Positions 36,861 to 50,597 are shown, counted from the first letter of the stretch. The stretch is 64,000 nucleotides of DNA from Sipunculus nudus (GCA_026874595.1 CM049313.1:65600159-65664158); one strand, 5' to 3'. The notes: generated by a model not told the origin, from the sequence alone. Numbers and translations: made by a program.

Positions 36861-37895
36861 TTTGCAATCTCACAAGCATTGTGTAGTTTAGTGCGAAAGT
36901 CTGAGACATACTGCAGTAAAGTAAGAGAATCAGGATTTTCATACAAGAGTTTTTTTAAGCAGTTTCAATGGACCTCGAACGGAGTATCCAAAAACTAGTT
37001 CAAAGGGACTGAAACCCAAGGACTCTTGAAAGGATTTTCTAACAGCAAATAGCAAAAGGTGGAATCCTTCAGCCCAGTCTTTCTGTGTGACATAGCAATA
37101 AGTCCTGATCGTGTTTTTTTTTAATGTCGGGTGAAAACGCTCGAGGGCGCCTTGACTTTCAGGATGGTATGGTGAAGAGCTGTACTGTTTAAATTATACT
37201 TAGCTCAAGCATAACTTGTTGGAATAAGCCAGACATAAAATTTGACCCTTCGTCAGAATGGACGGATAATAATTTGGTAATCCTAAAGTTGTAAAAAACT
37301 TGGCCAGAGCTTTGACAACACTTTTGGCATTAATTTTGCGCAATGGTATTGTCTCAAGTACCTTGTAGATGCACACATAATTGTCAGCAAGTATTCATGT
37401 CCAGATTTTGTTTTTGGCAGAGGTCCAACACAATCAACAATAATCCTACTGAATGGTACCTCAAAAGCAGGAATAGGCCTAAGTGGGGCCTTAGGAGGTT
37501 TCTGAATGGACTTGCCTACCATCTGGCATGTATGGCATGATTTACAATATGGTACAGCATCTTTCCCGAGGTTAGGCCAATAGAAGTGTGTACTAACTTT
37601 CTGATAAGTTTTATTTATACCTAAAAGGCCAGACAAAGGAGCCTCATGTGCCATGCTTAGAACTTCACTGCGAAAGCTTTTGGGCATTACTATTTGATGT
37701 TTGATGGCCCACTCATCATCAGCGCTTAAATTAGGTGGTCGCCATTTAGTAGCAACTGGATTCCCTTAAAGGGTAAAGTAGTTCTTATGCCCGCAGTAAA
37801 ATTCCCAGAAATCAAATCTGACTTTAAATGGATACTGTAAAGCGGAACAGAAGTGTCTCAAACACACCATTAACAAGTGCATTTAATCAATCATT
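36861..37895 (-). pseudogene. pol: Gypsy element 2 integrase zinc finger and core, copy a
   Basis: Frame 37687-37283 has an HHCC-like finger: AHEAPLSGLLGINKT, then YCKSCHTCQ. The second His of the usual pattern is Leu, so the finger is damaged. The core follows with IIVDCVGPLPKTKSGHEY (first catalytic Asp) and, in other frames, HSDEGSNFM (second Asp) and HPESQGALERF (Glu; near 37155). A frameshift near 37283 splits it. The segment is duplicated at 37899-38760. Confidence 0.82.
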
Positions 37896-37898
37896 TAA

Positions 37899-38760
37899 CC
37901 CAAGGACTCTTGAAAGGATTCCCTGACAGCAAACAGCAATAGGTGGAATCCTTCATCCCAGTCTTTCTGTGTGATATAGCAATAAGTCCTGATCATGTTT
38001 TTTTAATGTCGGGTGAAAACGCTCGAAGGCGCCCTGACTTTCAGGATGGTAAGGCGAAGAGCTGTACTGTTTTATACTTGGCTCAAGTAAAACTTGTTGG
38101 AATAAGCCAGACATAAAATTTGACCCTTGGTCAGACTGGACGGATAATAATTTGGTAATCCAAAAGTTGTAAAAAACTTGGCCAGAGCTTTGACAACACT
38201 TTTGGCATTGATTTTGCGCAATGGTATTGCCTCAGGGTACCTTGTAGATGCGCACATAATTGTCAGCAAGTATTCATGTCCAGATTTTGTTTTTGGCAGA
38301 GATCCAACACATTCAACAATAATCCTACTGAATGGTTCTTCAAAAGCAGGAATAGGCCTAAGTGGGGCCTTAGGAGGATTCTGATTGGACTTGCCTACCA
38401 CCTGGCATGTATGGCATGATTTACAATATGGTACAGCATCTTTCCCGAGGTTAGGCCAATAGAAGTGTGTACGAACTTTCTGATAAGTTTTATTTATACC
38501 TAAAAGGCCAGACAAAGGAGCCTCATGTGCCATGCTTAGAACTTCACAGCGAAAGCTTTTGGGCATTACTATTTGATGTTTGATCGCCCACTCATCATCA
38601 GCGCTTAAATTAGGTGGTCGCCATTTAGTAGCAACTGGATTCCCTTAAATGGTAAAGTAGTTCTTATGCCCACAGTAAAATTCCCAGAAATCAAATCTGA
38701 TTTTAAATGGATACTGTAAAGCGGAACTGAAGTGTCTGAAAACACACCATTAACAAGTGC
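37899..38760 (-). pseudogene. pol: Gypsy element 2 integrase, duplicated copy b
   Basis: Direct repeat of 37013-37895 at an offset of about 886 bp, high identity. Frame 38566-38072 has the same finger with Leu instead of His. The first core Asp is Glu here (IIVECVGSLPK), then LLTIMCASTRYPEAIPL, and a frameshift before the SDQGSNF and HPESQ blocks. Both ends carry the word AAGTGCATTTAATCA. Gag and protease, expected further right, are not seen: sequence similarity stops near 38770. Confidence 0.82.
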
Positions 38761-39664
38761 ATTTAATCATATGTTTATATAAATAAATTCCAAATTTAGA
38801 GTAAAAATAAATGGCGAGGATACAGAACGGAAAATAAATCCTGAAGCACAGAATGGTTTATATTTAAATAATGCCAATGTTTAAGCAAGTCATGGGGTTT
38901 TACATAGAAAAATATGTCCCAACCTAATGAAAAATCTATCATATTATAACAGTTTTATCCATTAAAACATTAAGACCAACTTCAGTCTTTAGACTTTACA
39001 TAATTTTGTTTGAAATGAGAAATTTGAAACGAAGATCTGAATGTTTTCTGTTAAATCGTATAATGGTACTCTATTCTGAACATTGCATTTATGAAGATGA
39101 CACTTTTATACCAGTTTTGCTGGGTCAAGAACTGCGACGCCCAGTTTGGTGCTGCCATCTACTGGAACCATTATAACTTAATTTTACAGGGGCTTCAAAC
39201 ATAACTGACCTGTTCAGTAAAAATTAACCACTGAATTAAACTCCTGAATAAATCTTTATGTTCACAAGTGGTATTTATAACCTCTCTGTGTACGCTCACA
39301 GCACTCACATTTCGCCTGTAGATCACTTTTGTGCACATAACAGATACCAACTACAGTGGACCCCCCCCCCCCCCCCCTTGCGACCACCCCACAAGTAGGA
39401 CGACTTTTTCTTGGTCCCGGATATTTGTATTGCCATTTCATTCATATATGACTAAAATTGCGGAGAGCACAACTTCTGGCCTCGGTGCTCACGAGAGATG
39501 GAAATGTATTGTTAAACACTTATCCTGACTCAGTTGCCTGTTTTTGGTCACTATCTTTGTTCATAACACGCGGTCAGCGACAACCTGCTCGACAGTATGG
39601 AGTTTGTCATATTCAAGCTCGTCTGAGTATAAGACTGCTTTCGAGGATAACGTGCAGTGAAGTA

Positions 39665-39812
39665 AGACTCGTGTTCGGACTTAGACTTGGACTCGAGGGT
39701 CTTGGACTCGGACTGGGACTCAAGGGGTTCTGGACTCAGACTTGCACTCGAGGGTCCTGGACGTGGACTCGAGGGTCCTGGACTCGGATATGTACTCGGA
39801 CACGGAGGTAAG
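39665..39812. repeat. 27-bp minisatellite in array B copy 1
   Basis: Imperfect units of GGACTCGAGGGTCCTGGACTC-type sequence. The same block lies at 42508-42650; it is longer and rearranged at 45365-45590. Confidence 0.8.
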
Positions 39813-40025
39813 GACTAGAGAAATCAGGCCAAGTCAATCTCGAGTCCATTTGAAAAGAAAATTCTCTCACTTTTTATACAAACAATGTGCATGTGGTAGA
39901 ACTACTAACAGAAAAAAAAAAAAACAAGTTTATACATACAAAGTGTTGGCTTTAAATCAGGGGCTGAACATTATTAATCACTTAAAAACACTCATGCACA
40001 AACAGATGCAGTCAAACTAACCGTC

Positions 40026-40072
<47 letters not shown>

Positions 40073-40077
<5 letters not shown>

Positions 40078-41091
40078 GGGACCGGACGATTTTTCTGATA
40101 TAGCGGGGTGTCCGCCCTAGATGGATTCGGGCCTAGCGGTCCTGTTGTGTCCAGATGTTCGCGTTCAAGGTGAGAAGCATGAACATCCATAAAAAGCTGC
40201 ATTTATTTTTTTTAATAATGAGGCTGTTACTAGAATTTATTAATTAGGGTCATTAATTGTCCTGGACCATTAAGTTCTCTCCTCCTATTTATAACTGTCA
40301 CTTGTGTAGAGATTGTCAACTTGTGTCTACGACAAGATCATTAACGTCATTATTGATGTAGTATATACATTCCAAAATTGAGTGAGGGTGAGCGGTCTTA
40401 CTCGCAAACAGGCCTTGTGTTGTTGGGTGCATTTTCTGTATGTTCGTCAAAATTCTTAATAGCTACGACTCTTCGTAACCTTGAAAGATTCATTGATTAT
40501 TTTAAGCCATTTCTATTATATCTTACCAATCTTAATCTTGGTTATGCTTACAGTCTTCACGATGGATGAATTAATGAAGACGAATCAATCAAAGATGTAT
40601 ACTACGTCTCTTGTGATTGGCCCGTGTGATTCGTAACCGTGCGGCTTATGATGAACTATCGGTGACTGGCTTATGTCAGGGTCAAATTATCAATGTTAGT
40701 GTGTAAACTTCATTTAAAGGGGTTTACACGTGAAAAACACCAAGAGATTAAGAGTTCACCATTTTGAGCAATTAATGAACATATCAGTCATTAAACAGGC
40801 GCATATTAAACGTCTTTGATCGCCTTTGATCTAAAGCCTAACCCCGATCCGTCTATAGGTCATAACCCTTGGCCGTTAATATGTGCATATAGGTTATCCT
40901 CCTCTGTCGAGGGGCAGTGAGTGAGTATGTGATCAGAATTCAGGATGACGATTTCATTTCAGGTAAGGAATGGCAGAATTGAAACTCTGAATATACCTCA
41001 CGTTTCGGTAACAAATTACAAACTTCGAGGAACATGTCTTCTGCTTTTTTTCTTAGCTACCTGTCTATATAATGTCACAGATGTCTTTTTA
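40073..41091 (+). repeat. Dispersed repeat X, copy 2
   Basis: Near-identical to 42925-43949 and close to 32025-33040. Begins after (TA)n with AAAACGGGACCGGACG and runs into LTR sequence at about 41092. Confidence 0.75.
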
Positions 41092-41685
<594 letters not shown>

Positions 41686-41740
41686 TACTGTGTTACGATG
41701 AAGCCTCCAGGTATACATCGTAAGATAACTGGTCTTGGTG

Positions 41741-42864
41741 TTTTACATAGAAAAATATGTCCCAAACTATCAAATGAAAAATCTATCATATTATAACAGT
41801 TTTATCCATTAAAACATTAAGACCAACTTCAGTCTTTAGACTTTACATAATTTTGTTTGAAATGAGAAATTTGAAACGAAGATCTGAATGTTTTCTGTTA
41901 AATCGTATAATGGTATTCTGAACACTGCATTTATGAAGATGACACTTTTAAACCAGTTTTGCTGGATCAAGAACTGCGACGCCCAGTTTGGTGCTGCCAT
42001 CTACTGGAACCATTATAACTTAATTTTACAGGGGCTTCAAACATAACTGACCTGTTCAGTAAAAATTAACCACTGAATTAAACTCCTGAATTGTCTTTAT
42101 GTTCACAAGTGGTATTTATAACCTCTCTGTGTACGCTCACAGCACTCACATTTCGCCTGTAGATCACTTTTGTGCACATAACAGATACCAACTACAGTGG
42201 ACCCCCCCCCCCCCTTGCGACCACCCCACAAGTAGGACGACTTTTTCTTGGTCCCGGATATTTGTATTGCCATTTCATTCATATATGACTAAAATTGCGG
42301 AGAGCACAACTTCTGGCCTCGGTGCTCACGAGAGATGGAAATGTATTGTTAAACACTTATCCTGACTCAGTTGCCTGTTTTTGGTCACTATCTCTGTTCA
42401 TAACACGCGGTCAGCGACAACCTGCTCGACAGTATGGAGTTTGTCATATTCAAGCTCGTCTGAGTATAAGACTGCTTTCGAGGATAACGTGCAGTGAAGT
42501 AAGACTCGTGTTCGGACTTAGACTTGGACTCGAGGGTCTTGGACTCGGACTGGGACTCAAGGAGTTCTGGACCCAGACTTGCACTCGAGGGTCCTGGACG
42601 TGGACTCGAGGGTCCTGGACTCGGATATGTACTCGGACACGGAGGTAAGGACTAGAGAAATCAGGCCAAGTCAATCTCGAGTCCATTTGAAAAGAAAATT
42701 CTCTCACTTTTTATACAAACAATGTGCATGTGGTAGAACGACTAACAGAAAAAAAAAACAAGTTTATACATACAAAGTGTTGGCTTTAAATCAGGGGCTG
42801 AACATTATTAATCACTTGAAAACACTCATGCACAAACAGATGAAGTCAAACTAACCGTCTTTAA

Positions 42865-42929
<65 letters not shown>

Positions 42930-44429
42930 GGGACCGGACGATTTTTCTGATATAGCGGGGTGTCCGCCCTAGATGGATTCGGGCCTAGCGGTCCTGTTGT
43001 GTCCAGATGTTCGCGTTCAAGGTGAGAAGCATGAACATCCATAAAAAGCTGCATTTATTTTTTTTAATAATGAGGCTGTTACTAGAATTTATTAATTAGG
43101 GTCATTAATTGTCCTGGACCATTAAGTTCTCTCCTCCTATTTATAACTGTCACTTGTGTAGAGATTGTCAACTTGTGTCTACGACAAGATCATTAACGTC
43201 ATTATTGATGTAGTATATACATTCCAAAATTGAGTGAGGGTGAGCGGTCTTACTCGCAAACAGGCCTTGTGTTGTTGGGTGCATTTTCTGTATGTTCGTC
43301 AAAATTCTTAATAGCTACGACTCTTCGTAACCTTGAAAGATTCATTGATTATTTTAAGCCATTTCTATTATATCTTACCAATCTTAATCTTGGTTATGCT
43401 TACAGTCTTCACGATGGATGAATTAATGAAGACGAATCAATCAAAGATGTATACTACGTCTCTTGTGATTGGCCTGTGTGATTCGTAACGGTGCGACTTA
43501 TGATGAACTATCGGTGACTGGCTTATGTCAGGGTCAAATTATCAATGTTAGTGTGTAAACTTCATTTAAAGGGGTTTACACGTGAAAAACACCAAGAGAT
43601 TAAGAGTTCACCATTTTGAGCAATTAATGAACATATCAGTCATTAAACAGGCGCATATTAAACGTCTTTGATCGCCTTTGATCTAAAGCCTAACCTTGTC
43701 CCCGATCCGTCTATAGGTCATAACCCTTGGCCGTTAATATGTGCATATAGGTTATCCTCCTCTGTCGAGGGGCAGTGAGTGAGTATGTGATCAGAATTCA
43801 GGATGACGATTTCATTTCAGGTAAGGAATGGCAGAATTGAAACTCTGACTATACCTCACGTTTCGGTAACAAATTACAAACTTCGAGGAACATGTCTTCT
43901 GCTTTTTTTCTTAGCTACCTGTCTATATAATGTCACAGATGTCTTTTTAATTGTGTGACACGGGCGTAACTCGTGTTGTAGCGGCCATGCCTGGCCGGAT
44001 GTTGCACTCTCAGTTTAATCCGTACTGGTTGAACTCTTGCTGTCATGCTAGTCTGGGGATTTCTCGCCTGGCCGGCTCACGTGTGAACCCTGACATGTAT
44101 AGACAGCGTTCTTTTTCTAGATGTTTCCTGAAACGCGTGTTTACTGTGTATCGTGTAAGATTCTTTGGATGGTTCGAGAAATGGAAGGTTACCGGCTGGA
44201 GGTGAGATGTTATATATAAGGGGGTGTGTTTAAGAGCAGAGAGAGAGAGAGAAGTGAGAGAATATTCCAGCGGACACAGAAGAGTGGGACCTTCTCCGAT
44301 ACATGCAGCAGTTAGAGATTTTCCTCAAATTTATGACGGATTTTATGTAGTCTTCAGTTTGCCTTTCGGATCACTGCCAGGATTTCAGTTTTGGATAACA
44401 GTAGAATGATTTTGTAATTACATTGATGA

Positions 44430-44521
<92 letters not shown>

Positions 44522-44576
44522 TACTGTGTTACGATGAAGCCTCCAGGTATACATCGTAAGATTACTGGTCTTGGTG
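41741..44576. repeat. 2.84-kb tandem unit, copy 2 (array B)
   Basis: Second direct copy with the same order: C-run at 42202, minisatellite 42508-42650, (TA)n 42868-42924, X 42925-43949, LTR 43950-44430 with TATA box 44211-44219, (TA)n 44437-44517, hairpin 44529-44559. Differences from copy 1 are mostly homopolymer and (TA)n lengths, plus scattered substitutions and a CTTGTC difference near 43695. Confidence 0.93.
43950..44430 (+). mobile_element. Truncated Gypsy LTR, array B copy 2
   Basis: Copy of 41092-41572. The TATA box is improved to TATATATAAG at 44211. Confidence 0.7.
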
Positions 44577-45755
44577 TTTTACATAGAAAAATATGTCCCA
44601 AACTATCAAATGAAAAATCTATCATATTATAACAGTTTTATCCATTAAAACATTAAGACCAACTTCAGTCTTTAGACTTTACATAATTTTGTTTGAAATG
44701 AGAAATTTGAAACGAAGATCTGAATGTTTTCTGTTAAATCGTATAATGGTATTCTGAACACTGCATTTATGAAGATGACACTTTTAAACCAGTTTTGCTG
44801 GGTCAAGAACTGCGACGCCCAGTTTGGTGCTGCCATCTACTGGAACCATTATAACTTAATTTTACAGGGGCTTCAAACATAACTGACCTGTTCAGTAAAA
44901 ATTAACCACTGAATTAAACTCCTGAATAAATCTTTATGTTCACAAGTGGTATTTATAACCTCTCTGTGTACGCTCACAGCACTCACATTTCGCCTGTAGA
45001 TCACTTTTGTGCACATAACAGATACCAACTACAGTGGACCCCCCCCCCCCCCCCCCTTGCGACCACCCCACAAGTAGGACGACTTTTCTTGGTCCCGGAT
45101 ATTTGTATTGCCATTTCATTCATATATGACTAAAATTGCGGAGAGCACAACTTCTGGCCTCGGTGCTCACGAGAGATGGAAATGTATTGTTAAACACTTA
45201 TCCTGACTCAGTTGCCTGTTTTTGGTCACTATCTCTGTTCATAACACGCGGTCAGCGCCAACCTGCTCGACAGTATGGAGTTTGTAAACGCAAGTTAACG
45301 TCATATTCAAGCTCGTCTGAGTATAAGACTGCTTTCGAGGATAACGTGCAGTGAAGTAAGACTCGTGTTCGGACTTAGACTTGGACTCGAGGGTCTTGGA
45401 CTCGGACTGGGACTCAAGGGGTTCTGGACTCAGACTTGCACTCGAGGGTCCTGGACTAGGAATTGGACTCGAGGGTCCTGGACTAAGACTTGGACTCAGG
45501 GTCCTGGACTTAGACTATAGGGTCCTGGACTTGGACTCGAGGGTCTTGGACTCGAACTTGTACTCGGACACAGAGGTAAGGACTCGAGAAATCAGGCCAA
45601 GTCAATCTCGAGTCCATTTGAAAAGAAAATTCTCTCACTTTTTATACAAACAATGTGCATGTGGTAGAACTACTAACAGAAAAAAAAATAAGTCTATACA
45701 TACAAAGTGTTGGCTCTAAATCAGGGGCTGACATTATTAAACACTCAAGAAACAG
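44577..45755. repeat. 2.84-kb tandem unit, copy 3 (partial)
   Basis: Covers only the first 1.18 kb of the unit. Similarity fades after AAATCAGGGGCTGACATTATTAA. Contains the C-run (45039) and an expanded minisatellite (45365-45590). Confidence 0.9.
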
Positions 45756-46845
45756 GTTCTTGTAAACTAATTTTAATTTCTATGATTATCTCAGATATCA
45801 TTTTAAATTTTTTAATAAGATGATTTGCCTTGGACCCGGACTCAAATAAAAACAAAGATCCAAGGAGGTAAATTCATTAGATATAGGTCAGATATTACCC
45901 TAGGAAACCAAATCAACTAGCAGGCCTATAACTTAATTGTATTGATTCCGTTTACTGGTAAGTTGATTTTAAAAGGATAGTTCTTCAAACAGTACCTGCA
46001 CCGAAACATTCTTAATTCCTATCAAGAAGCAATCAGACGGACAAGTAACGTTATTTTAAATTCATTAACATTAATTGGATATTTAATCAAATTAGCAAAA
46101 GGCCACATTGTATTTTAGTTAAATTAATTACAAGTGTTACTATTTTTGTTGTCGTATCATTTTTGTATTCAACTATAATTTAATTAATTAATATCAAAAA
46201 TTAAAATAGAACTGCCCTTCACAGTCTGCACGAACAATCTTTAAGTTCAGATGAGCCCTAGGCGACAGTAGACTATTACTGTTAGATGCATGCTGGAAAA
46301 AGTGAAATTCCGTTGAAATAATTTTTTTTGACGACTTTATTCAGTGACTCGTATTTAATTAATTTCGTAAAGATTTATATTATTATTAAATAAACACAAC
46401 AGCAATTATTGACACATCGTATAATGGAAAAATACGACTATCTGGCAGACATTGTTAGTGTTACTGTTTATAAGTCAGTTCGGTATGAAAAAGCTTTTTT
46501 GATAAACGTTTGACGACCACGGGAAAGAGTCTAAAGTAATCAGGATCCAATTAACTTGTACTTTGAAGAAAAGAACAAAAATGAAAAGTAAAACCGAAAA
46601 TGCCAACGGTATCATTACGCTGAAGCAGTTTTTTATATCAACCAGAGCTGTCGCAATACCCAGAGGATACCATAAATTTATTCCTCTTGTCTTAGTTTTC
46701 CGCTAGAGTTTCTTTCAGTATGTCAGCTGCGCTCTTTCATTTCCTTGCATGTTCTTTTCAGTAGCAGGCATTTTTTAAAGATATTAGATTATTTAAATTT
46801 AAGGGGATCCTTTCGGATTTAAATTTTATTGATTACTGAGTAATG
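45756..46845. other. AT-rich spacer, no gene seen
   Basis: Unique-looking AT-rich sequence with short frames only. No element ends, exons or RNA genes recognised. Confidence 0.5.
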
Positions 46846-46919
46846 TTATTCTATATCCATCAATATTATATTAAATAAGTCTTCCATATAAATGGCCAAC
46901 TTAGAATGATATATCCTGT

Positions 46920-47765
46920 GATAAGTTACTGAGACAAGCCATTCCGAACGGTCTCGATTTAAAACCATAGGATTCCAAACCATTGAATCAAAGAACGAAA
47001 CCATGGAATCCCTAATCGACACAATACAAACTGGAATCCGGACAAAGAACACCTTTGAATGAGGACAAAGACTGAGACCATGGGATCCAAAACCGAAACC
47101 ATGGTCCATGATGCCATGGAATCCGAGGCCAAATCCTACAGCACGGAATCCAAGACCGACACAATCAAATCCGAGACTAAAAAAATCGAGAACCAGGGAT
47201 AAAAGACCGACCCCAAGGAATCCAAACCAAGACCAAGACCATGGGGTCAAAACACGACACGATGGATCCGAGACCAAGACAGAGACCATGCGATCCAAAA
47301 CCGACACCATCAAATCCGAGACCAAGCCAGAGACCATTGGATCCAAAACCGACACCATGGAATCCAAGAACAAGACAGAGACCCTGGGATCCAAAACCGA
47401 CACTATCAAATCCGAGACCAAGCCAGAGACCATTGGATCCAAAACAGACACCATGGAATCCAAGACCAAGACAGAGACTCTGGGATCCAAAACCGACACC
47501 ATCAAATCCGAGACCAAGCCAGAGACCATTGGATCCAAAACAGACACCATGGAATCCAAGACCAAGACAGAGACCTTGGGATCAAAATTCACCATGGATT
47601 CTGCAAGACTGACACCTGGGTATCTAAGACTTACGCCATAGAATTCGAGACCAAGAACATGGAATCCAAGGCCGACAAAGCGGAATCCTGACAAAGACCG
47701 AGACATGGCAATAAAGAACCGACACCATAGTATCCTAGACCGAGACCGAGGACATGTTAGCCATA
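46920..47765. repeat. Hierarchical 24/48/96-bp minisatellite
   Basis: Tandem variants of GACACCATGGAATCCAAGA and CAGAGACCATTGGATCCAAA alternate. Identical higher-order copies start at 47311, 47407 and 47503 (96-bp period), each made of two 48-bp halves and four 24-bp quarters; the edges are more diverged. Because every period is a multiple of three and stops are rare, long frames stay open on both strands (47799-46846 minus, 317 codons; 47108-47641 and 47241-47612 plus). I treat these as by-products, not genes. Confidence 0.88.
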
Positions 47766-47879
47766 ACTGGCACAGTAGGATCATTGACCAAACCGCCATC
47801 TACATCTGTTTTTTTCCGAGATGGCGTCGGTCCTTCCATAACAAAGTAGATGAACAAACAATCCGTGTGGACACACACA

Positions 47880-48617
47880 CACACATATATATATAACCTT
47901 TGTTTTGTTGTGGAAGAGAATTATCATCAGAGACTAAACAATATATATGTGCATATATGGTGTATTCTTTAAATAACCTAAATATCTGTGTGGTCTAAAA
48001 TAGAATAAAGATCATTTCACTCATAGATCTAGATCAAGAATATTATCTAATCGGCGGCCGAAAAATAAAGAAGATACGCTGACGTCTCACTGACCGGTAC
48101 TTGCCCGGACACCTATCTCGTCCACAACTGTCCATAACCAGGGTATCCAAGACTTACGTCATAGAATTCGAACCCAAGAACATGGGATCCAAGACCGACA
48201 AAGAAGGATCCGGACAAAGATGATGTTGTTAAATCTCCTTGGTAAATGTACTCAGAAGTGTGGAGATCCGTTTTCAATTGTTGTTAGTTCAAAGTACAAT
48301 GATTATTAATATTTTCATTTAACATCATATTAATTGTGTCCATTGACCAGGTTGACAGAGTAAAATAGACATTCCTCAATTCATCTAAATGAATAAAAAT
48401 ACAAGACTGTTCTGCGAAAAACCGGGCCTCATTAAGTTTTCAAAAAGAACAACTCGGCTCCAATATGTTCCTAGGTAGTTTAGTAGGTACGGAGCTGATT
48501 AAAGCTATCATTACCAGTTTCGTGACGGAGATGGCACTAGTGCCGGAGCTGTACAGAATCCAAAACGGAAGTGTAGTAGCTACGACAGGAGGCATGTTAT
48601 ACGGCCGTTGCTGAATG
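47880..48617. other. Spacer with displaced minisatellite piece
   Basis: Holds a short (AC)n(TA)n tract (47872-47894). At 48140-48225 a piece resembles the right edge of the minisatellite (GGGTATCCAAGACTTACG...ATAGAATTCGAACCCAAG; compare 47618-47700). No gene recognised. Confidence 0.5.
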
Positions 48618-49329
48618 CACTGTGAAAAATTGTGCGTTATTTTACGCGACAATGTCGTGGCAGCAAAGTTGACGCTGCATAGTCGCGTGATTTTACGCAC
48701 ATTTGATCATTATTCGCGTAATTTTACGCGACTAAGTGCGTGATTTAACGCTTATTTGGCATTTAGATATAGCGTAATTTTACGTGATTAAGATCGTAAT
48801 TTTACATTTAATGTTACGTTTTTTGCGTCATTTGACATAATCATGGCCTTACTGGTGGAAAAGAAGACACTTAATCTTGTTCATGTATACAAACATTTTA
48901 TTACACCAAGCAGGGAGCCATGATATATCGATAGATGCAAAAAGATCGATACAAACATTAATTGATGGATCAGATAAGAATAAATAAAATTAAAATGGCA
49001 ATCAATAGCTCTGAAAAGAATCTATATCAAACATATATGCAGTATTCATAAACCTCTACAGCAAACAAAATAAAGTTTTTATAACATTCCTATCCTCTAT
49101 AACACTGTAAACATTACAGTAAGATTTCAGAGTTTATCCAGGTATTACAAAGCAAGCAATTTAATGGTCTCTGATATATTGCGAAAAGTATCTGGATACT
49201 GCATAGGTAGGGAAAGTGTCACAAAATAAACTTTAAATTAAATCAATAAGAATATTTTACCCACATGTGCATCTAGGTATATTAAGAAGTTATCACCTTC
49301 AATCCTTTTTTATACGTTTTGCAATAAAT

Positions 49330-50524
49330 TCAATATGATAGTGTCTGATACATTTGTGTACATGGATATATGCAACAATTTGAGGCCCCCGTCAGCTTCA
49401 CCGACACGCAGTCTATTGGTTTTTCCACAATTGTCCATTTATAATCGAAATCACAGACGCTGTAACACAACTTCCAGACCTTGCTGCTGGTAACTGGTTT
49501 CTTTTGTTTCTTCTCTGTTTGACCTTCGATCCACTGATCGGATTGATGCCAGCCAAGACTGTAAAATATCAAAATATTTCAATAAATATAAAATTATCTC
49601 TACAGCTTGTATTAACTTATATTTCTTTTATTTCCTATAACATAGAAAATCACTTTTTAGTGTAATTGTAAGGTTATTATGGCATTTGTAAGGTTATTAT
49701 ACAAAATTTTGAAATACCAAGATGAACCTGGTCTTAATGCTTAACTGATTTACAATATATTATCACGCTGTATTAAATATATTTTTATACGGAAATGATA
49801 ATCTAGTATTTAGCTTGAAATAAATTCTTACCAAGGATATGTAAGGTCACAGTTATAGAACATTACAGCTTTTCTAAGTAATGATTACAGTATGTTTACA
49901 GTATTAATAATTTCAGCAATAATAATTATTATAATAATAATAATAATAATAATAATGATAATAATAATTAAATCCAAAGTAATAGATTAATTAATATTAC
50001 CTTTCCCCATCACTTGTTTAACAGCTACTGAAATCTCTAGCGTAAATTCCCAAATACACACACATACCAGCATATATTCAGTGATACATACCTTTAGATG
50101 AATTTAAACGTCTGACCCTTTGAACTTGGAGAGTGAATGATGAAGGTATTATAGGCTTCAAAGACTAGGCCAAGAAAGCTCCGGATAGGCTGTCATTCTG
50201 GTCTAAGATGTATCCTTCCACAACTGCATCCTGGAAGCAATGAAAGAGCAAAACAAGATTGTTTATGTATAAAACATGGTCATTGGTCCGTGTCCATATA
50301 TGATATTATATTATAATTGTCAAACTTTGATGTAATTTAGTTATGCCTGGATGTATTTTAGTGAGTCATGAAATTCAACATCAGATATTCTTAGAAGTCT
50401 CTTAAGAAATAAGCCTGATTTTGTTTACCTACCTGCGAAGATAACATGTGGGTGGTGCATGGGTCTGGTGCTCTTCATCTTCAATTTCAAATGCTGTAGT
50501 GGCTTCCTTTTGAGAGGAAGACAT
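49330..50524 (-). CDS. Two-exon gene, unrecognised 106-aa protein, inside TIR element
   Basis: Exon 1 is 50524-50433: ATG, then MSSSQKEATTAFEIEDEEH, ending CGCAG|GTAGGT in phase 2. Exon 2 is 49558-49330: acceptor TTTTACAG, starting in phase 2 and reading SLGWHQSDQWIEGQ... to a TGA. The spliced frame has 321 bases and no internal stop. Residues 1-20 are polar and acidic, 40-55 are Lys-rich (TEKKQKKP), and the C-terminal half has Cys at KLCYSVC, IDCVSV and SNCCIYPC with several Trp and Tyr. No signal peptide or membrane segment is seen. I do not recognise the family; it could be a transposon accessory protein, a captured host fragment or chance. A further acceptor-led frame at 50232-50165 (DAVVEGYILDQND..., stop) does not fit in phase. 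Confidence 0.4.
49927..49970. repeat. (TAA)n microsatellite
   Basis: ATA/TAA trinucleotide run with one TGA interruption. Confidence 0.9.
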
Positions 50525-50593
50525 AGAATGGTCTGTATAATATTTCATTGTATATAAAAATTGTAGAACAGAATATGATAATTTGAGTTAATA

Positions 50594-50597
<4 letters not shown>

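Noticed and set aside
46846-47799. 317-codon minus-strand frame and overlapping plus-strand frames
   Set aside because: They lie wholly in a tandem repeat with a period divisible by three; openness on both strands is explained by the repeat.
50165-50232. Third exon (DAVVEGYILDQND...) for the small gene in the TIR element
   Set aside because: It has a good acceptor but the phase does not match exon 1, and no donor precedes its stop; could only be an alternative end.
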